Notes under the pieces: generated by a model | Seen by the model: only the letters and a program-made list of their open reading frames with translations | Told to the model about the DNA's origin: nothing | Database searches by the model: none | Position numbers and translations under genes: made by a program | In this document: positions 35,147 to 43,731 of the stretch, piece after piece | How positions within the stretch are numbered: position 1 is the stretch's first letter | Layout: every line of letters begins with the position of its first letter | Source: Dermabacter vaginalis | GTDB lineage: Bacteria; Actinomycetota; Actinomycetes; Actinomycetales; Dermabacteraceae | Direction: 5' to 3' | DNA length: 64,000 nt | NCBI RefSeq assembly: GCF_001678905.1 | Contig: NZ_CP012117.1 | Span: forward strand, 806,001-870,000

Positions 35147-35689
35147 GTGCCCCAGCGACGCCCCGAACGCGAAAAACTACTCCTCGATGGCATCTCCGAG
35201 CCCATCGAGGTGGTGCGCTCCACTCGCCGCCGAAAAACCATCACCGCACGTCGCAGAGGTGGAGTGTTTGAACTTCTCGTTCCCGCGAGACTTTCGGCAC
35301 GTGAAACGCGCAAATGGGCGCGAGACATGTACGCGAAGCACGCAAACCGCTCCGAGAGCGCAGCCGCAAGTGATGAGGAACTCATGGCGCTTGCCTTAGT
35401 GCTGAGAGAAAAGTACCTACCGAGTGCTCCACCGCCTTCGAGCGTGCGGTGGGTCACGAACCAGGGCAAGCGCTGGGGCTCGTGCACGAGCGCCGATGGC
35501 TCAATTCGCCTCTCTCACCTTTTGAAAGACATGCCGAGCTACGTGATCGAATCCGTTCTTGTGCACGAGCTCGCCCATCTCCTCGAACCGAACCACTCGC
35601 GGGCCTTTCGCCAGCTCGAGGCCTCGTATCCCAAGCTTGAGCGGGCCAACGGTTTCCTCGAGGGGTACTCGTTTGCCGAGCAGCCCTAG
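35147..35689 (+). CDS. YgjP-like metallopeptidase (DUF45)
   Basis: Protein of 180 aa with the YgjP/WLM-like signature: WGSCTSADGSIRLSHLL, then VHELAHLLEPNHSRAFRQL containing HExxH. The basic N-terminus (RSTRRRKTITARRRGG) is a typical substrate-domain strand for DUF45. Biological substrate unknown. GTG start is supported by the TAGACT hexamer 6 nt upstream. It converges with the NUDIX gene. Confidence 0.85.
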   Translation: MPQRRPEREKLLLDGISEPIEVVRSTRRRKTITARRRGGVFELLVPARLSARETRKWARDMYAKHANRSESAAASDEELMALALVLREKYLPSAPPPSSVRWVTNQGKRWGSCTSADGSIRLSHLLKDMPSYVIESVLVHELAHLLEPNHSRAFRQLEASYPKLERANGFLEGYSFAEQP

Positions 35690-35701
35690 CCAAGGGGCTC
35701 C

Positions 35702-36238
35702 TTAGGAGCGGAGCTTTGCGAGCGTAGGTTTAAGGTCGGGGACGACGCTTGCAGGGAGGGCCTCGAGCCGCCACCACCGAACGTCGTGGCTCTCCTCGCT
35801 CAAGGTGAGGGCGTCCGTGGGGGAGGCGGGCGTGACGGCCGCACGCATGAGGTATTGCACGTCCCAATGCTCGCTGCAGACCGCGAAATTCTTATTGAGG
35901 TTGTGCGCGTGCAGCGTGAACGGCGCGGCGCCCACGATCGCGAGCTCAGCGAGGCCCGATTCCTCGGCGACTTCTCGTCGAGCGGCCTCTTCGAAGCTCT
36001 CTTCACCTGCCTCGATGTGCCCGCCGAATTGGAGCCACGCGCCAACCTTGCGGTGGTGGTGAAGCGCAACGAACTGGCCGGAGGCATCGATCACGATCCC
36101 GCTCGCGGTGAAGTGCACGGGACCGCTCGATTTGAGGTGAGCTCTTTCGCTCGAGGTTGCGAGCGCAAGGAATCGCTGCCTCTCCCGAGAAGGCGCGCAC
36201 GCCTCGAGCTCGGTGAGAAAGCTTCCGGGAAGGCTCAC
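35702..36238 (-). CDS. NUDIX hydrolase
   Basis: Protein of 178 aa. The NUDIX box is clear: GGHIEAGEESFEEAARREVA, then EESGL, giving GX5EX7REVxEESGL. A helical N-terminal region of about 40 residues precedes it. Substrate cannot be predicted. The GTG start overlaps the stop of the upstream DUF2342 gene (GTGA), so the pair is co-transcribed leftward. Confidence 0.85.
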   Translation of the reverse strand: MSLPGSFLTELEACAPSRERQRFLALATSSERAHLKSSGPVHFTASGIVIDASGQFVALHHHRKVGAWLQFGGHIEAGEESFEEAARREVAEESGLAELAIVGAAPFTLHAHNLNKNFAVCSEHWDVQYLMRAAVTPASPTDALTLSEESHDVRWWRLEALPASVVPDLKPTLAKLRS

Positions 36239-37782
36239 TGATCGTCGCCCGGCTTCCCATCGCCGTTGGGGGTGCCCCCGGGCTCTTCACCCCGATCGTC
36301 AAACTCACCGTCAAGCAACTTGCGAAGCTCCTCATCGAAATCGGGGGAGGCGGAGTTCATCGCGCCAAACTCGGGAAGATCGGGGAGCCCGTCACCGTCG
36401 GAATCCTTGGTGGGCACGGGCGCCTGAGGGGCCTGCGGACGCCCGCTCAGCACCTCGGGGCTCGGGAGAAGATCCGGGTGTGCCCAGACCTTTTCGCGGC
36501 CCTGCATCCCTTCGGTCGCGAGCACCGATTCCCACCACGCGTACGCTTCCTTGACCGAGCGTGGGTGTAGCTCGATGCCTACGAGATTCGTGAGGGTATC
36601 CAGAGCGCTACCGCCCGTTGCGCGTCGCCGCTGGACGAGTTCGCGCATCGCGTCGAGGCGGGGGAGTTTCTCGCGCAAGGCCTCTGTCACGACGAGGTCG
36701 ACCCACGATTCGATGAGCGCGAGGGTCGTCGTGAGCTCCGTGAGGGCACGTTCCTGGTCGGCGGAGCGCGTGAAGGTGAAGATGTCTTCGGGGTTCGTGG
36801 CGCTCATCGCTGCGGGATTGTTGACGTCGAAGTCGCGAATCTTCTCCTCGAGAGCCCCCATGTCGAGGGTGATCCCTCGCGCGTATCCCTCAATCGCGGT
36901 GAAGAGATGCTCGGGGAGCCAGGGTGCGCTCTTGAAGAGGCTCTGGTGGGCGATCTCGCGCGCGGTGAAGAAAATGCGTGCCGCATCAACGTCGAGGTCG
37001 GTGCCCTCGAGAACGTCGGCGAGGTTCGCGGGCACGACCACGGGGGCGTAGAACGTCCACAGGGGGAGCGAAAGGTCGGTAACTCCGATGGCCTCACGTG
37101 CGATCGAGCCGATCGCATGCCCAAATTGGAGACCGAACATCGTGCCGCCCATTTTCTTCATCATCGAGCTCGGATCGCCGAGAGCCCCGCTCATGGCGCC
37201 GAGTGGCCCGGCGCCACCGAGCTGCTCGAGTCCACCGAGTTCCCCAAGCTGCTTCGCAAACGCGTCGCCGATGGCCTCGGCCATGTATTGCGCGACCGGC
37301 TCCACGATTTTTTGCCAGCGCGGGAGCGTGCGGTTCACCCATGTGCCGCGGCTCCAGCACTCGACCGCGTCGCTCACAACCGCGAAGTCGGTCTTCTCGG
37401 CGAGCCACATCGCCGCCACGTTTCCGGCTTCACGCATCGCGTGCTCGTCGGCCTCGCTCACGTTCGGATCGCCGGCCGTGCCGATCGACGTGCCACCGAT
37501 TTGGGGGAGCGCCCCCGTGGGAAGGAGCGTGACGTTACCCGATGCGACCTGGCGCGCCAGATCATGACCAAGCTTCCAGTTGACGGGCCCATCGCCTCCC
37601 GCGGCGAAAAGCGACTGCATTTGAAGCGCGGCCATGCGGAGCATCGCGGGATCGCTGGGAAGGCCCGCCCCCTTCGCGAGCTCGGAAAGGTCAAGACCCT
37701 CCAGTGCGCCCGGGGGGATTTGCCCCTGGAAAATCTCCTCGAGGAACTTACGGAGGTTTTCTTCGTTGGACTCGTCGCTCAT
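36235..37782 (-). CDS. Zinc-metalloprotease-like protein (DUF2342)
   Basis: Protein of 515 aa of the actinobacterial DUF2342/putative hydrolase family (Rv3195-like). The core has GLQFGHAIGSIAREAIGV and WTFYAPVVVPANL, then the helix AREIAHQSLFKSAPWL, where the expected HExxH reads RExAH. The family generally shows this degenerate form, so catalytic activity is doubtful. The last 80 residues are acidic and disordered, with a calcium-motif-like DSDGDGLPDLPE segment. AAGGAG precedes ATG 37782. It is divergent from the PDZ protease with 144 bp between. Confidence 0.82.
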   Translation of the reverse strand: MSDESNEENLRKFLEEIFQGQIPPGALEGLDLSELAKGAGLPSDPAMLRMAALQMQSLFAAGGDGPVNWKLGHDLARQVASGNVTLLPTGALPQIGGTSIGTAGDPNVSEADEHAMREAGNVAAMWLAEKTDFAVVSDAVECWSRGTWVNRTLPRWQKIVEPVAQYMAEAIGDAFAKQLGELGGLEQLGGAGPLGAMSGALGDPSSMMKKMGGTMFGLQFGHAIGSIAREAIGVTDLSLPLWTFYAPVVVPANLADVLEGTDLDVDAARIFFTAREIAHQSLFKSAPWLPEHLFTAIEGYARGITLDMGALEEKIRDFDVNNPAAMSATNPEDIFTFTRSADQERALTELTTTLALIESWVDLVVTEALREKLPRLDAMRELVQRRRATGGSALDTLTNLVGIELHPRSVKEAYAWWESVLATEGMQGREKVWAHPDLLPSPEVLSGRPQAPQAPVPTKDSDGDGLPDLPEFGAMNSASPDFDEELRKLLDGEFDDRGEEPGGTPNGDGKPGDDQ

Positions 37783-37905
37783 GCGCGCTCCTTACGATTG
37801 AGGCGGCGGTGACCGCCGATCACGGATTCTCCAAGCGTAGCGAGAGCGAGGGGCGGGAGGTAGACGTTTCGCTTCCCGCGAAGGTATCTGCAAGCGAGAG
37901 AAATA

Positions 37906-37926
37906 ATTGTCTGGGACAATAGCCAC
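37906..37926. promoter_or_regulatory. Inverted repeat at the PDZ protease start
   Basis: ATTGTC (37906-37911), spacer TGG, GACAAT (37915-37920) is a perfect 6-3-6 inverted repeat. GACAAT ends 6 nt before GTG 37927 and so sits where the other leaderless genes have their -10. A bound protein would block this start. Confidence 0.5.
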
Positions 37927-39030
37927 GTGGAAAAACCCCTCAAGAAACTCACGGCCACGCCGCCGAATATCACGAATCCTCGCTTGTACAAGCGTCGCCT
38001 GTGGACGGTGTGCACTTCCGCCTTCGCACTCGTGGTGCTCACTGCGGTCGCGGCGGTGCTGCCCGCGCCGTACGTTGTTGAATCGCCCGGCCCCTCGCTC
38101 AACGTGCTCGGTGAATACGAGGGCAAGGACATCGTGAGCGTCGAGAATCGAGCTGACGGCCCGAGCGATGGCGAACTGCGGATGACGACCGTGTCGGTGC
38201 AGGGGTCGCCCGGATACGACATTCCGCTCGCGGGTGTGATGACCGCGTGGTTCGATCGGGATCGCTCGATTATTCCCGTCGAAGCGCTGTACCCCGACGA
38301 TGCGGACGCAGAAGACAACAGCCTCATGAACACTGTCGAGATGAACGGTTCGCAACAAGAGGCGATCGCGGCGGCCCTCACCAAGCAGGGGGTTTCCTAT
38401 TCGACAACGACGATGGTCGCGGGTCTGCGAAGTGATGGTGGTGCCGCGAACCAGCTCCAGCCCGGGGACGTGGTGCTCGAGGTCAACGGCCAGAAGATCG
38501 AGAATGTTTCGGCCGCGGGCGAGGCGATTGGCGCCACCCCGCGTGGAGAAAAAGTCAAGGTCACCGTGCGGCGCGACGGGGCGGAAGAGTCCTTCGCCCT
38601 CACCCCGCGCTACGAGGGGGATCGAGCGCTCCTCGGGATCGTGCTTGCCCGCGGCTTCGAATTCCCAGTCAAGGTGAACTTCGCGCTCGACGGGATCGGC
38701 GGCCCTAGTGCGGGCATGATTTTCGCCCTCGCGATCTTTGACGAAATGACGCCCGGTGATCTCACGGGCGGCAAGAAGATCGCCGGTACGGGCACGATTA
38801 ACGAACAAGGCGCGGTGGGGCCGATCGGTGGTATCCGCCAGAAAATGATCGGGGCAAGGTCCGACGGCGCCGAGTTTTTCCTCGCTCCCGGTTTGAACTG
38901 TGAAGATGTCACGGGGCACATTCCCGAGGGCCTTCAGGTGGTCCGGGTCGATTCCCTTACCGAAGCGATCGAGGCCGTCGAACAAATCGCACAGCAGGGC
39001 TCCATCGAGGGCCTCGCCACGTGTGGCTAG
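37927..39030 (+). CDS. PDZ-domain Lon-like serine protease
   Basis: Membrane-anchored protease of 367 aa (Rv3194c-like). A basic N-terminus and one transmembrane segment (about 26-48) are followed by a PDZ domain (NQLQPGDVVLEVNGQKIENV) and a C-terminal S16 Lon-type catalytic domain. The catalytic Ser is in GGPSAGM and the Lys in IGGIRQKMIGA. It probably works outside the membrane on unknown substrates. GTG start; no Shine-Dalgarno site. Confidence 0.88.
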   Translation: MEKPLKKLTATPPNITNPRLYKRRLWTVCTSAFALVVLTAVAAVLPAPYVVESPGPSLNVLGEYEGKDIVSVENRADGPSDGELRMTTVSVQGSPGYDIPLAGVMTAWFDRDRSIIPVEALYPDDADAEDNSLMNTVEMNGSQQEAIAAALTKQGVSYSTTTMVAGLRSDGGAANQLQPGDVVLEVNGQKIENVSAAGEAIGATPRGEKVKVTVRRDGAEESFALTPRYEGDRALLGIVLARGFEFPVKVNFALDGIGGPSAGMIFALAIFDEMTPGDLTGGKKIAGTGTINEQGAVGPIGGIRQKMIGARSDGAEFFLAPGLNCEDVTGHIPEGLQVVRVDSLTEAIEAVEQIAQQGSIEGLATCG

Positions 39031-39082
39031 ACCCTGAGAACACGTTTTACTCGCTTTCGACACGAGGAACAGAGGAGAAGTC

Positions 39083-39796
39083 ATGGCACGCGCGAGGCGC
39101 CGGGCACAGCACCCGGTTACCCAGCTCACGGTGGTGTTCGATTTCGGTGGTGTGCTCGCCGCGCGCCACAACCCCGTCCCCGTGATCCACCGCGAGGTGG
39201 GCGGCGATTACGAGGCTGTACGCGAGGTGTACTGGGGCGAGCGGAAGAAGCTCGATGGCGGTGAGATCTCGCTCGAGGACTATTGGCGAGCCGTGTGCGA
39301 GGCAGGTGCGATCGGTGCACCAACGGCGGACGAGATCGCTGACCTCGCTGACCTCGACGACCGCTACTGGGGTGAAATCGCTGCGGGGAGCCGCGAGCTC
39401 ATTCACGACCTCGCGCGCAACGAAGTGCGACTCGCCATCCTGTCGAACACGAATGCTGCCTTCGGTGACTATCTGCGCAGGCAGGAGTGGTTCGAAGTAT
39501 TCGAATTCGCGATCATCAGCGCCGAGGAGAAGGTGCAAAAGCCTGATCCCGAGATTTTCGAGATCCTTCTCGATGTGATCGCCCACGAGACCGGCGGGGT
39601 CGCGAGGCCCGGCAACGTGATCTTCTTCGACGACCTGCAGTCGAACGTCGACGCGGCCCGAAAGCTCGGCATCGATGCGCATTATTGGCCTCGTAATGAC
39701 CGCACGCTAGCGTCGGACACCGCCGCCGAGCCCGACCGACCGGGCTGGGAGATCGCGCGTGAAATCCTTACCGCACGTGGGGTTCCGCTCGGCTGA
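39083..39796 (+). CDS. HAD-superfamily hydrolase
   Basis: HAD subfamily IA phosphatase of 237 aa. Motif I is VFDFGGVL: the nucleophile Asp is present and the usual second Asp is Gly, as in the YihX/epoxide-hydrolase-like branch. Motif II is ILSNT, motif III has KPDPEIF, and motif IV is IFFDDLQSNVDAA. Substrate unknown. GAGGAGAAGTC precedes the ATG. Second half of a two-gene rightward set with the PDZ protease. Confidence 0.82.
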   Translation: MARARRRAQHPVTQLTVVFDFGGVLAARHNPVPVIHREVGGDYEAVREVYWGERKKLDGGEISLEDYWRAVCEAGAIGAPTADEIADLADLDDRYWGEIAAGSRELIHDLARNEVRLAILSNTNAAFGDYLRRQEWFEVFEFAIISAEEKVQKPDPEIFEILLDVIAHETGGVARPGNVIFFDDLQSNVDAARKLGIDAHYWPRNDRTLASDTAAEPDRPGWEIAREILTARGVPLG

Positions 39797-39813
39797 AACG
39801 CAGGCGTCACCGT

Positions 39814-39819
39814 TAGACT
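39814..39819 (+). promoter_or_regulatory. -10 hexamer upstream of ettA
   Basis: TAGACT here gives a leader of about 70 nt, because the true start is TTG 39898. The gap between contains an in-frame GTG (39829) that is not likely the start. Confidence 0.45.
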
Positions 39820-39897
39820 GACACCATTGTGCCCGCCGCTGCGGCTCGAACCGGCGGCATGGCGGGGAAACCAACCCACGAGTCAAATGGAGAGACA

Positions 39898-41580
39898 TTG
39901 GCAGAGTTCATCTACACCATGTACAAGGCGCGCAAGCAAGTGGGCGACAAGGTCATCCTTGACGACGTCACCATGAGCTTTTTCCCGGGCGCCAAGATCG
40001 GCATGGTCGGCCCGAACGGCGCAGGTAAGTCGACGATCCTCAAGATCATGGCGGGCCTTGATGAGCCGAGCAACGGCGAGGCACGCCTGAGCCCCGGCTA
40101 TAGCGTGGGCATTCTCCTGCAGGAGCCGCCCCTCAACGAAGAAAAGACCGTTCTCGAGAACGTCCAGGAAGGCATGGGCGACCTCTACGCGAAGGTGCAG
40201 CGCTTCAACGAGATCGGCGAGCTCATGGGTGAGCCCGATGCCGATTTTGACGCGCTCATGGCCGAAATGGGCACTCTTCAAACGGAGATCGACGCCGCGA
40301 ACGGCTGGGATCTCGACTCGCAGCTCGAGCAGGCGATGGACGCCCTGCGCTGCCCGCCTGGCGACGAGCCCGTGACGCACCTTTCCGGTGGCGAGCGTCG
40401 CCGAGTAGCATTGTGCAAGCTCCTCCTCCAGAAGCCGGACTTGCTTCTTCTTGACGAGCCCACGAACCACCTCGATGCCGAGTCCGTGCTGTGGCTCGAG
40501 AAGCACCTGCAGAGCTACGAGGGTGCCGTTATCGCGATTACCCACGATCGCTACTTCCTCGATCACGTCGCCGAGTGGATCGCCGAGGTCGACCGTGGCC
40601 ACCTCTACCCGTACGAGGGCAACTACTCGACCTACCTCGAAAAGAAGCAGGAGCGCCTCGAGGTCCAGGGCAAGAAAGATCAAAAGCTCCAAAAGCGCCT
40701 CAAGGAAGAACTCGAATGGGTGCGCTCGAGCGCGAAGGGTCGCCAGGCGAAGTCCAAGGCGCGCCTCGCTCGCTACGAGGAGATGGCGAAGGAAGCCGAG
40801 TCGATGCGCAAGCTCGATTTCGAAGAAATCACGATCCCGCCGGGCCCGCGCCTCGGCAACGTCGTGATCGACGCGAAGAACCTCAAGAAGGGTTTCGGCG
40901 ATCGCGTTCTCATCGATGGCCTGAGTTTCTCGCTCCCACCGAACGGCATCGTCGGCGTGATCGGCCCGAACGGCGTGGGCAAGACCACCCTCTTCAAGAC
41001 CCTCGTGGGGCTCGAACCTCTCGACGAGGGCGAGCTCAAGGTCGGCGAGACCGTCAAGATCAGCTACGTTGACCAGAACCGCGAGAACATCGATCCCGAG
41101 AAGAACCTGTGGGAGGTTGTGAGCGACGGCCTCGACTTCATCGAGGTCGGCAAGGTTGAGATTCCCTCGCGTGCCTACGTGTCGCAGTTCGGCTTCAAGG
41201 GCCCGGACCAGCAGAAGAAGGCCGGCGTGCTCTCGGGCGGTGAGCGCAACCGCTTGAATCTCGCGCTCACGCTCAAGCAGGGCGGCAACCTGCTGCTTCT
41301 CGACGAGCCGACCAACGATCTCGACGTGCAGACCCTTAGCTCACTCGAAAACGCGCTCTTGAACTTCCCCGGCTGCGCCGTGGTCGTTTCGCACGACCGC
41401 TGGTTCCTTGACCGCGTTGCGACCCACATCCTTGCCTACGAGGGCACCGAGGAGAACCCCTCGAATTGGTACTGGTTTGAAGGCAACTTCGAGTCATACG
41501 AGAAGAACAAGGTTGAACGTCTTGGAGAGGACGCCGCGCGTCCGCACCGCGTGACGCATCGCCGCCTCACGAGGGACTAA
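39898..41580 (+). CDS. ettA: Energy-dependent translational throttle EttA (ABC-F)
   Basis: ABC-F protein of 560 aa with two ATPase domains and no membrane segments; it binds the ribosomal E site and gates the first elongation steps. Motifs: domain 1 GPNGAGKST, LSGGERRRVAL, LLLDEPTNHLD; domain 2 GPNGVGKTT, LSGGERNRLNL, LLLDEPTNDLD. The interdomain linker with KKQERLEVQGKK is present. The TTG start (product begins MAEFIYTMYKARKQVGDK) has GGAGAG 4 nt upstream and gives the usual length of about 555-560. Confidence 0.93.
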   Translation: MAEFIYTMYKARKQVGDKVILDDVTMSFFPGAKIGMVGPNGAGKSTILKIMAGLDEPSNGEARLSPGYSVGILLQEPPLNEEKTVLENVQEGMGDLYAKVQRFNEIGELMGEPDADFDALMAEMGTLQTEIDAANGWDLDSQLEQAMDALRCPPGDEPVTHLSGGERRRVALCKLLLQKPDLLLLDEPTNHLDAESVLWLEKHLQSYEGAVIAITHDRYFLDHVAEWIAEVDRGHLYPYEGNYSTYLEKKQERLEVQGKKDQKLQKRLKEELEWVRSSAKGRQAKSKARLARYEEMAKEAESMRKLDFEEITIPPGPRLGNVVIDAKNLKKGFGDRVLIDGLSFSLPPNGIVGVIGPNGVGKTTLFKTLVGLEPLDEGELKVGETVKISYVDQNRENIDPEKNLWEVVSDGLDFIEVGKVEIPSRAYVSQFGFKGPDQQKKAGVLSGGERNRLNLALTLKQGGNLLLLDEPTNDLDVQTLSSLENALLNFPGCAVVVSHDRWFLDRVATHILAYEGTEENPSNWYWFEGNFESYEKNKVERLGEDAARPHRVTHRRLTRD

Positions 41581-41618
41581 TAACGTCGCTCGCTCCTTTG
41601 AGCGAAGGAGTCGATAAG

Positions 41619-41649
41619 AAAACCCGGGACTCTTGAGGTCCCGGGTTTT
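41619..41649 (+). terminator. Intrinsic terminator after ettA
   Basis: AAAACCCGGGAC (41619-41630) pairs perfectly with GTCCCGGGTTTT (41638-41649), followed by CTTT. A smaller hairpin CTCCTT/AAGGAG (41593-41610) precedes it. Confidence 0.85.
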
Positions 41650-41669
41650 CTTTGCCCTCACAACTGTGC

Positions 41670-41695
41670 TACTGTACTAAGTGCGTAATACAGTA
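41670..41695. promoter_or_regulatory. Operator of the GntR-ABC operon
   Basis: TACTGTA (41670-41676), 12-nt spacer, TACAGTA (41689-41695). TACAGT itself (41689-41694) can serve as -10, so a bound dimer would cover the promoter. It is 17 nt upstream of the GntR start, suggesting autoregulation. Confidence 0.6.
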
Positions 41696-41711
41696 AGACA
41701 AGGTGGTGTGG

Positions 41712-42092
41712 ATGGAGTTCGACACTTCGAGACCGGTGTGGGTTCAGTTGGTCGAGGAGTTCACGCGAAAAATTGCGTCGGGCGCATGGATTGCGGGCCA
41801 AAAGGTCCCTTCGACTCGCGACCTCGCCCTCGACTATCGCGTCAACCCCAACACCGTGCAGAAAGCCCTCGCCGAGATGGACCGTCGGGGCCATACCAAG
41901 AGTGAACGAACATCGGGGCGCATAGTGCTGGTGACTGATGGCGCTACGGATGACCTCAAAACTAGCGAGAGTGAAGCGATCGCGGATCGTGCACTCGAGC
42001 AGCTCACGGGGCTAGGACTCTCGCCCCAGGATATTGAAACGCTCTTCCGTGAGCGTCTCTTAGATCGCTCTCGAAAGGGTGAAAAACCATGA
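41712..42092 (+). CDS. GntR-family regulator (YtrA type)
   Basis: Short regulator of 126 aa. The winged helix-turn-helix (VQLVEEFTRKIASGAW, VPSTRDLALDYRVNPNTVQK) is followed only by a short helical tail, as in the YtrA subfamily that controls linked ABC exporters. AAGGTGG lies 5 nt before ATG 41712; GTG 41703 is less likely. Its TGA overlaps the ATG of the ABC ATPase (ATGA). Confidence 0.9.
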   Translation: MEFDTSRPVWVQLVEEFTRKIASGAWIAGQKVPSTRDLALDYRVNPNTVQKALAEMDRRGHTKSERTSGRIVLVTDGATDDLKTSESEAIADRALEQLTGLGLSPQDIETLFRERLLDRSRKGEKP

Positions 42093-42805
42093 CTTCGCAA
42101 CTTTTGCGAGTAGCCAAGGCTTCAAAGGCCTACGGGGCGACGACTGCCCTCGATAGCGTCGATCTCGACGTCGAGCCTGGAAGCATCGTCGGGCTGATCG
42201 GTGAGAACGGCTGTGGAAAATCGACCTTCCTCAAGGCAGTCGCGGGCCTCGTTCGACTGGATTCTGGCGAAGTGCGGGTGTGCGGCGAATTAGTCGGGCC
42301 ACGATCGAAATCGATGGTGAGCTACCTGCCGGATCGGTCGGCGCTTCCTGCGCGCTTTACTGTCGAGTCCTGCATGCGCATGTTTGGGCAGGTGTTCGCG
42401 GACTTCGACGAGGTCAAGGCGCGTGCGATACTCAAAAACTTCGGGGTAGAGCCAACACGGCGTTTGCGCGAACTTAGTAAAGGGCAGCAGGAAAAGGCGC
42501 ATATCGCGCTCGCCATGGCACGCGACGCGCGACTGTTCCTTCTCGATGAGCCGATCTCTGGCGTCGACCCGCTTTCGCGCGAGCAAACGTTGCGCGAGGT
42601 GATCGCGGCTCTCGGCGACGACTGTTGTCTCCTTATTACTTCTCACATGGTGCAGGATCTCGAGTTGATCGTGGATCGGGCGCTTCTCATGCGCCGCGGG
42701 CAGATCGTCGACGATGTCTGTCCCGATGAACTGCGTGAACAGACGGGCGACGGGCTCGTCGATCGACTGAGGAAGGTGTATGGATATGAACGCACACGCA
42801 GATAG
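42089..42805 (+). CDS. ABC exporter ATPase
   Basis: ATPase of 238 aa: GENGCGKST, degenerate signature LSKGQQEKAHIA in place of LSGGQ, Walker B LFLLDEP and switch HMVQD. The KGQ-type signature is common in YtrB-like antibiotic or bacitracin-type exporter ATPases. It partners with the 42786 permease. Its last 20 bases overlap the permease gene. Confidence 0.88.
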   Translation: MTSQLLRVAKASKAYGATTALDSVDLDVEPGSIVGLIGENGCGKSTFLKAVAGLVRLDSGEVRVCGELVGPRSKSMVSYLPDRSALPARFTVESCMRMFGQVFADFDEVKARAILKNFGVEPTRRLRELSKGQQEKAHIALAMARDARLFLLDEPISGVDPLSREQTLREVIAALGDDCCLLITSHMVQDLELIVDRALLMRRGQIVDDVCPDELREQTGDGLVDRLRKVYGYERTRR

Positions 42806-43628
42806 CATGAGGTTGCCTGGGATCGGGACCGTCGTTCGGCTCGATGTGAGCCGGATGCTACCGATGACAGGCATGGCAACGCTCGCAGGTATTGCGGTGG
42901 CACTCGCGTTCTCCGGCCTAGGGGCCCTCGTGGCGCCTCTCAAGCCGGTTGCTTTTGTGGGTGTATGGATGGCTGCGGGCCTGTTGGTCGCCGCGACCGG
43001 CCTAGTGCTTGCGGGGTATTTCTACGTGAGCATGGTGGGGCGTGAAGCCCCGGTCACTCGCACGTGGCCCGTCGGTGGGCTCGCCCTTTTGGCAGGGAAG
43101 CTCGTGAGCGGCGTGCTCGCTCTATCCGTATCGGTCGTGGGGACGCTCGTGATGGTGGTTCTTTCGTTCGCGTTTCTTGCACCCAAAGGAGCCCTCGCCC
43201 TCGATGATCTCCTGACCGCAGTTGGGCAACTTTTCCGTGAGCATCCGGTGGTGTTGACGTGCGGGCTTATGTGGATTGTGCTTGGGGTCGTGTCGTTCCT
43301 CGTCTACGTGTATTTCGCCGTGCTTGTGGGAAGCAAGGGGTTCTTGGGCAGGCTTGGAGTCGCGGGGCCTGCGATTGTCGCGGTGTTCATGTGGGCCGTG
43401 GTGTCGCAACTCGTGGGTGTGGTGTCCATCCTCATTCCCCTGTCGTTTAATGTCGACTCGTGGTCTATTGAGACGGTGAGCATCCTCGGCTCCATCATCA
43501 ACGCTGTGAAGACGGATGCGGAGGTTCCGCTGCTCCCAATCGCACTTCCTGTTCTCCAAAGCCTCGTCACGCTCGCGCTTCTCGTCTGGTGTGCGTGGGA
43601 CTGTTCGAAAGTTCGCGATATCCAGTAA
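42786..43628 (+). CDS. ABC exporter permease
   Basis: Membrane protein of 280 aa with about six hydrophobic segments and little polar loop sequence, as in ABC-2-type permeases. Start ATG 42786 has GGAAGG 9 nt upstream; ATG 42780 is an alternative but is too close to that site. It ends the GntR-ATPase-permease operon. Such YtrA-linked exporters often respond to cell-wall antibiotics; substrate here unknown. Confidence 0.78.
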   Translation: MNAHADSMRLPGIGTVVRLDVSRMLPMTGMATLAGIAVALAFSGLGALVAPLKPVAFVGVWMAAGLLVAATGLVLAGYFYVSMVGREAPVTRTWPVGGLALLAGKLVSGVLALSVSVVGTLVMVVLSFAFLAPKGALALDDLLTAVGQLFREHPVVLTCGLMWIVLGVVSFLVYVYFAVLVGSKGFLGRLGVAGPAIVAVFMWAVVSQLVGVVSILIPLSFNVDSWSIETVSILGSIINAVKTDAEVPLLPIALPVLQSLVTLALLVWCAWDCSKVRDIQ

Positions 43629-43641
43629 CGATCGCCGAGGT

Positions 43642-43716
43642 CGAGCCCGCCGCTAACCACAAGCAAACTCCGCAAGAACATTTCATGCGGAAAAGCCTTG
43701 GTGAGCGGCGGGCTCG
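43642..43716 (+). promoter_or_regulatory. Long stem-loop in front of glgP
   Basis: CGAGCCCGCCGCT (43642-43654) pairs perfectly with AGCGGCGGGCTCG (43704-43716). Inside is a second hairpin CCGCA (43670-43674)/TGCGG (43686-43690). No T-run follows, so it may be a weak terminator of the permease operon or a folded glgP leader; AAGGGG and ATG 43732 start 8 nt later. Confidence 0.55.
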
Positions 43717-43731
43717 GCTACCTTAAGGGGT

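Noticed and set aside
35082-35399. Open frame with GGAGGT before ATG 35082
   Set aside because: It overlaps the YgjP-like gene in another frame, and its translation is Ser/Pro/Arg-rich with no domain. The SD-like match may be chance.
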